Shown: positions 60,863-64,000 of the stretch, piece after piece | Position numbering within the stretch: position 1 is the first letter of the stretch | How the letters are laid out: each line of letters starts with the position of its first letter | Assembly: GCA_033283385.1 (NCBI GenBank) | Contig: JAWMQQ010000002.1 | Location: forward strand, 124,001 to 188,000 | DNA from: Mangrovimicrobium sp033283385 | GTDB lineage: Bacteria; Pseudomonadota; Gammaproteobacteria; Pseudomonadales; Halieaceae | Length of the DNA stretch: 64,000 nt | Reading direction: 5' to 3' | The notes under the pieces: model-generated | Told to the model about the DNA's origin: nothing | Seen by the model: only the letters and a program-made list of their open reading frames with translations | Database searches by the model: none | Position numbers and translations under genes: made by a program

Positions 60863-63289
60863 ATGCCCGACGCGTTGACCGCCGACCAGCTCTACCACGC
60901 CTGTGACGCCGATGCCTTCGCCTTTGCCACCACCACGGAGCTGGAACCCCTGCGGGTGCCACTGGGCCAGGACCGGGCGCTGGAGGCGATCGAGTTCGGT
61001 GTCGAGATCGAGCGCGACGGCTTCAACCTGTTCGTCATCGGCGCGCCGGGCTTTGGCCGGCATCGCACCATCGAGCAGGTGCTGTCCCGGCGCGAGGCTC
61101 CCCGCGCGCCGCTTTACGACTGGTGCTACGTCAACAATTTCGACAACCTGCAGAAGCCGCGACTGCTGCGGCTGCCTCCGGGCCTGGGCAAGCAGCTTTG
61201 CAACGACATGCGCCAGCTGGTGGAGGACCTGCTCACCGCCATTCCCTCCGCTTTCCAGAGCGAGGACTACCAGCGCCGGCGGCAGCAGATCGGTGAGGAT
61301 TCGCAGAAGCAGTTCGAGAAGAAGTTCAAGGCACTGCACGAGGAGGCACACGAGCGCGGCGTGGCCGTGGTTCGCTCCCCGTCGGGTTACACCATGGCGC
61401 CCATCGCGGATGACAAGATCGTAAGTCCTGAGGATTTCGAGAAGTTCGATGAGGAAAAGAAGGCCCAGATCCAGGCCACCATCACCGAGATCCAGCAGAA
61501 GCTGCAGGACATCATCCGCGAAATTCCCCTGGCCGGTCGCGAGGCGGTGCACCGCCTGAAAGCGCTGAACCGTGAGGTCACCGAGCTCACCGTTCACCAG
61601 TTCATTGCTGGAATGGAAAAGCAGTACGCGGACTTCCCGGAGGTGATCGACTACCTCAAGGCGGCGAAGCAGAACGCCATCGATAATGCCGCTGACTTCC
61701 TGCCCGAGAGCGATGGCGATGGCGTGGAGGCGGAGCAGGTCGAGCGCCGCGCCCGGGAATTCCACATCTACCAGGTCAACGTTCTCGTGGATAACACCGA
61801 GCATAACCAGACCCCGGTTGTGTTCGAGGACCACCCCACCTTCCAGAACCTCGTCGGGCGCGTCGAGCACGTGGCCCAGATGGGGACGCTGCTCACCGAC
61901 TTCACCCTGATCAAGCCCGGCGCCCTGCACCGCGCCAACGGCGGCTACCTGGTGCTGGAGGCCGACAAGGTGCTGACCAATATGTATGCCTGGGAGGGGT
62001 TGAAGCGTTCGCTGCAGTCGCGGCAGGTGACGATCACGACGCTGGAACAGGCGCTGAGCCTGGCCAGCACCCTGTCCCTGGAACCCGAGGCAATGCCCCT
62101 GGACGTCAAGGTGATCCTCACCGGGGAGGCGCCGCTGTACTACCTGATGAAGCATTACGATCACGAGCTGGACAAGCTGTTCAAGGTGGTCGCGGACTTC
62201 TCCTACAGCACGGATCGCGACGACGCGAGCAGCCTGCTGTTCGCGCGCATGATCGCAACCGAGCAACAGTCGGAGTCGCTGCGCCCGCTGGACCGCGCGG
62301 CGGTGGCCCGGGTGATCGACGCCGCCGCGCGGCGCGCGGGGGACAGCTCGAAGTTGAGCCTGGAGACCGAGTTCGTCGGCGACGTGCTCAAGGAGGCGGA
62401 TTACTGGGCCGGCAAGGCGGGCAGCGACCTGCTGCAGGCGGAGCATGTCGAGCAGGCGCTGGAGAAGCGCCGCTACCGCCTGGACCGGATCCGCGAGCAA
62501 CTCCACGAGCAGATCACCCGCGGCATCAACCTGGTGGACACCGACGGCGCGGTGACGGGCCAGGTCAACGGTCTCACGGTCATCGCCTTCGCCGGGCACG
62601 CTTTCGGCAGCCCCGCGCGAATCACCGCCACCGCGCGCCTGGGCTCGGGCAAGGTGGTGGACATCGAGCGCGAGGTCGAACTGGGCGGCGAAATTCACTC
62701 CAAGGGCGTCCTGATCCTCGGCGCCTACCTCGCCAACCGCTACGCCCACGACAGCCCGCTGCCCTTGCAGGCCAGCCTGGTATTCGAGCAGTCCTACGGG
62801 GGAGTGGACGGCGACAGCGCCACTGCCGCCGAATTGTGCGCGCTGCTCTCGGCCATCGCCGGTATCCCGCTCAAGCAGAACATTGCGGTCACCGGTTCCA
62901 TGAACCAGCAGGGCACGATCCAGGCCATCGGCGGCGTGAACGAGAAAATCGAGGGCTTCTTCGACATCTGCAACGCCCGCGGCCTGAGCGGCGACCAGGG
63001 TGTGGTGATCCCGGCCAGCAACCAGGTGCACCTGATGTTGCGCCGGGACATCCGCGACGCGGTTGCCGCCGGACAGTTCCACGTCTATACGGCCCGGCGG
63101 GTCGATGACGTCATGGAGGTGCTGTCGGGCCTGTCCATGGGCGCTGCGGACGCCGATGGGAACTACCCGCCGGAGTCGGTCAACGGCAGGGTCATCGGCC
63201 GTATCGCCGAGCTGCAGGGCCTGTACCGCAAGTACGCGGCCGCGGCGCGCGGCGAGGAAGGCGGCGAGAGAGGGCAGGACCATGGTTGA
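60863..63289 (+). CDS. Lon-like AAA+ protease (AAA_32 / S16 family)
   Basis: An 808-residue ATP-dependent protease of the LonB-like bacterial branch that lacks the classical LON substrate domain. The AAA region (about 30-550) has a divergent P-loop (FVIGAPGFGRHRT) and a charged coiled insertion (about 170-260, with KKAQIQATITEIQQKLQDI). The S16 protease domain carries the catalytic dyad Ser652 in GGVDGDSATA and Lys695 in NEKIEGFFD, spaced 43 residues as in E. coli Lon. Probably cytoplasmic quality control. Its stop overlaps the next gene by eight nt. Confidence 0.9.
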   Translation: MPDALTADQLYHACDADAFAFATTTELEPLRVPLGQDRALEAIEFGVEIERDGFNLFVIGAPGFGRHRTIEQVLSRREAPRAPLYDWCYVNNFDNLQKPRLLRLPPGLGKQLCNDMRQLVEDLLTAIPSAFQSEDYQRRRQQIGEDSQKQFEKKFKALHEEAHERGVAVVRSPSGYTMAPIADDKIVSPEDFEKFDEEKKAQIQATITEIQQKLQDIIREIPLAGREAVHRLKALNREVTELTVHQFIAGMEKQYADFPEVIDYLKAAKQNAIDNAADFLPESDGDGVEAEQVERRAREFHIYQVNVLVDNTEHNQTPVVFEDHPTFQNLVGRVEHVAQMGTLLTDFTLIKPGALHRANGGYLVLEADKVLTNMYAWEGLKRSLQSRQVTITTLEQALSLASTLSLEPEAMPLDVKVILTGEAPLYYLMKHYDHELDKLFKVVADFSYSTDRDDASSLLFARMIATEQQSESLRPLDRAAVARVIDAAARRAGDSSKLSLETEFVGDVLKEADYWAGKAGSDLLQAEHVEQALEKRRYRLDRIREQLHEQITRGINLVDTDGAVTGQVNGLTVIAFAGHAFGSPARITATARLGSGKVVDIEREVELGGEIHSKGVLILGAYLANRYAHDSPLPLQASLVFEQSYGGVDGDSATAAELCALLSAIAGIPLKQNIAVTGSMNQQGTIQAIGGVNEKIEGFFDICNARGLSGDQGVVIPASNQVHLMLRRDIRDAVAAGQFHVYTARRVDDVMEVLSGLSMGAADADGNYPPESVNGRVIGRIAELQGLYRKYAAAARGEEGGERGQDHG

Positions 63290-64000
63290 GGACACCCGGG
63301 CACCGGCGGGAGAGCGCGTCGTCATCACCATCGATAGCGCCGCATTTTCCGAGAGCACCATCGATTACGCGGTGCGCGTGGCGGCGCTGCTGAAGCGTCC
63401 CCTGCACGGCGTGTTCCTCGAAGACATCGACCTGCTCAGTTGCGCGGCGCTGCCCTTCGCCACGGAAATCTGCCTGCAGACGGGACAGCCCCGGGCCCTG
63501 GACAGCGGCATCCTGCAATCGGCATTCGGTGATGCCCTGCTGCGCTTTCGCGAGAGCCTGGCGCGGCGCGCGGAGCGGGAGGCGGTGCAGTGGACGGTCA
63601 GCAGCGTGCGCGGCCGGCGCCGCGACTTTCCCCTCGCCGACCTGTCACAGGCGGACTACTGCATTTTCGAGCCGGCGCACAGCCACCCCCGGGTGGGGCG
63701 GGCGGCCGGGAAGGTCAAGCGCCTGCTGGTCATAGACGGCAGCGGGGAGGCGTTCTACCGCGTGCTCGGCGGTTTGCTGCAACCCCTGGCGGGCAGTGAG
63801 ATACACGTGACCCTGGCGGAGCCCGGTGTCGAGAGTGCGGAGGCCGCCGCCTGGCTGCCGGCGGGCACTCACCTGCACGCGCTTCCCGGGGAGCTGCTGG
63901 CGGCCACGCTGAGTCGGGCGGAGGATGTATTCGACTTCGTGGTGGTGTCGCGCCAGCGCTGGGCGGGGGAACTGCCGGCCCTGCTGGCGCAGTTACACTG
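63282..64000 (+). CDS. Universal-stress-like protein (partial, runs off the right edge)
   Basis: An open frame with ATG at 63282, overlapping the Lon-like stop codon and preceded by GAGGG-rich sequence (AGAGAGGGCAGG). The visible 239 residues begin with a UspA-like strand-helix pattern, RVVITIDSAAFSESTIDYAV and LLKRPLHGVFLED. The second half (GKVKRLLVIDGSGEAFYRVL) suggests a second Usp-like domain. Coupling to a Lon-like protease suggests a shared stress role. The stop codon lies beyond the window. Confidence 0.6.
   Translation, partial: MVEDTRAPAGERVVITIDSAAFSESTIDYAVRVAALLKRPLHGVFLEDIDLLSCAALPFATEICLQTGQPRALDSGILQSAFGDALLRFRESLARRAEREAVQWTVSSVRGRRRDFPLADLSQADYCIFEPAHSHPRVGRAAGKVKRLLVIDGSGEAFYRVLGGLLQPLAGSEIHVTLAEPGVESAEAAAWLPAGTHLHALPGELLAATLSRAEDVFDFVVVSRQRWAGELPALLAQLH

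Noticed and set aside
60815..63361. Very long open frame opposite the Lon-like gene
   Set aside because: It is the antisense shadow of a high-GC coding region; the sense strand has intact catalytic motifs and the antisense product has no known domains.

Overview
This window looks like a chromosomal segment of a high-GC, Gram-negative gammaproteobacterium with an aerobic, catabolic lifestyle. The signs are an OxyR/AhpC/AhpF peroxide-defence set, three TonB-dependent receptors, three PQQ-type beta-propeller oxidoreductases, a cytochrome P450, REP palindromes starting GTAGGAGC, and a tRNA-Arg(CCG) close to the enterobacterial one from memory. A marine Halieaceae/Cellvibrionales-type genome would fit, but that placement is inference.

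Layout. 1-3.3 kb: a partial membrane protein, a homocysteine S-methyltransferase-like enzyme divergent from a TetR regulator with a 19-bp palindrome between them, and oxyR convergent with the TetR gene. 3.4-11.3 kb: a diguanylate cyclase, ahpC, a TauD-type dioxygenase divergent from an IclR regulator that heads a small operon (deazaflavin-type reductase, EthD protein), a 33-bp-period REP array, then ahpF. ahpC and ahpF are 3.5 kb apart but share promoter blocks at identical spacing. 11.5-24.2 kb: an alpha/beta hydrolase, then ten minus-strand genes that read like one catabolic operon (quinone oxidoreductase-like enzyme, MFS transporter, PQQ dehydrogenase, two SnoaL proteins, a CrtC/AttH-like protein, a P-loop phosphotransferase, P450, quinohemoprotein dehydrogenase, HEXXH/TPR protein). 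24.3-46.8 kb: a serine protease, an IPTL-CTERM-like surface protein, TonB receptors (one paired with a winged-helix/TPR sensor), LLM and old-yellow-enzyme oxidoreductases, cell-envelope genes (PBP4, PqiA-like, fasciclin), tandem paralogous small secreted proteins with a lipoprotein and a polyvinyl-alcohol-dehydrogenase-like enzyme, and a secreted DJ-1/PfpI protein.

47.0-57.9 kb is a 10.8-kb integrated island. It is bounded by 49-bp direct repeats that copy the 3' half of tRNA-Arg, is visibly AT-richer, and starts with a tyrosine integrase that has paired 9-bp repeats at both ends of the element. Its cargo is defence-like: an AAA+ ATPase/subtilisin pair matching ietAS, then a short protein matching the C-terminal tail of type I restriction HsdR that is translationally coupled to a KAP-family P-loop NTPase, followed by a protein with an R-x4-H (HEPN-type) motif. 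The second set is the best candidate here for an undescribed system.

57.9-64 kb returns to high-GC backbone: a third TonB receptor, a Lon-like AAA+ protease of the AAA_32 type, and an overlapping universal-stress-like gene cut by the window end.
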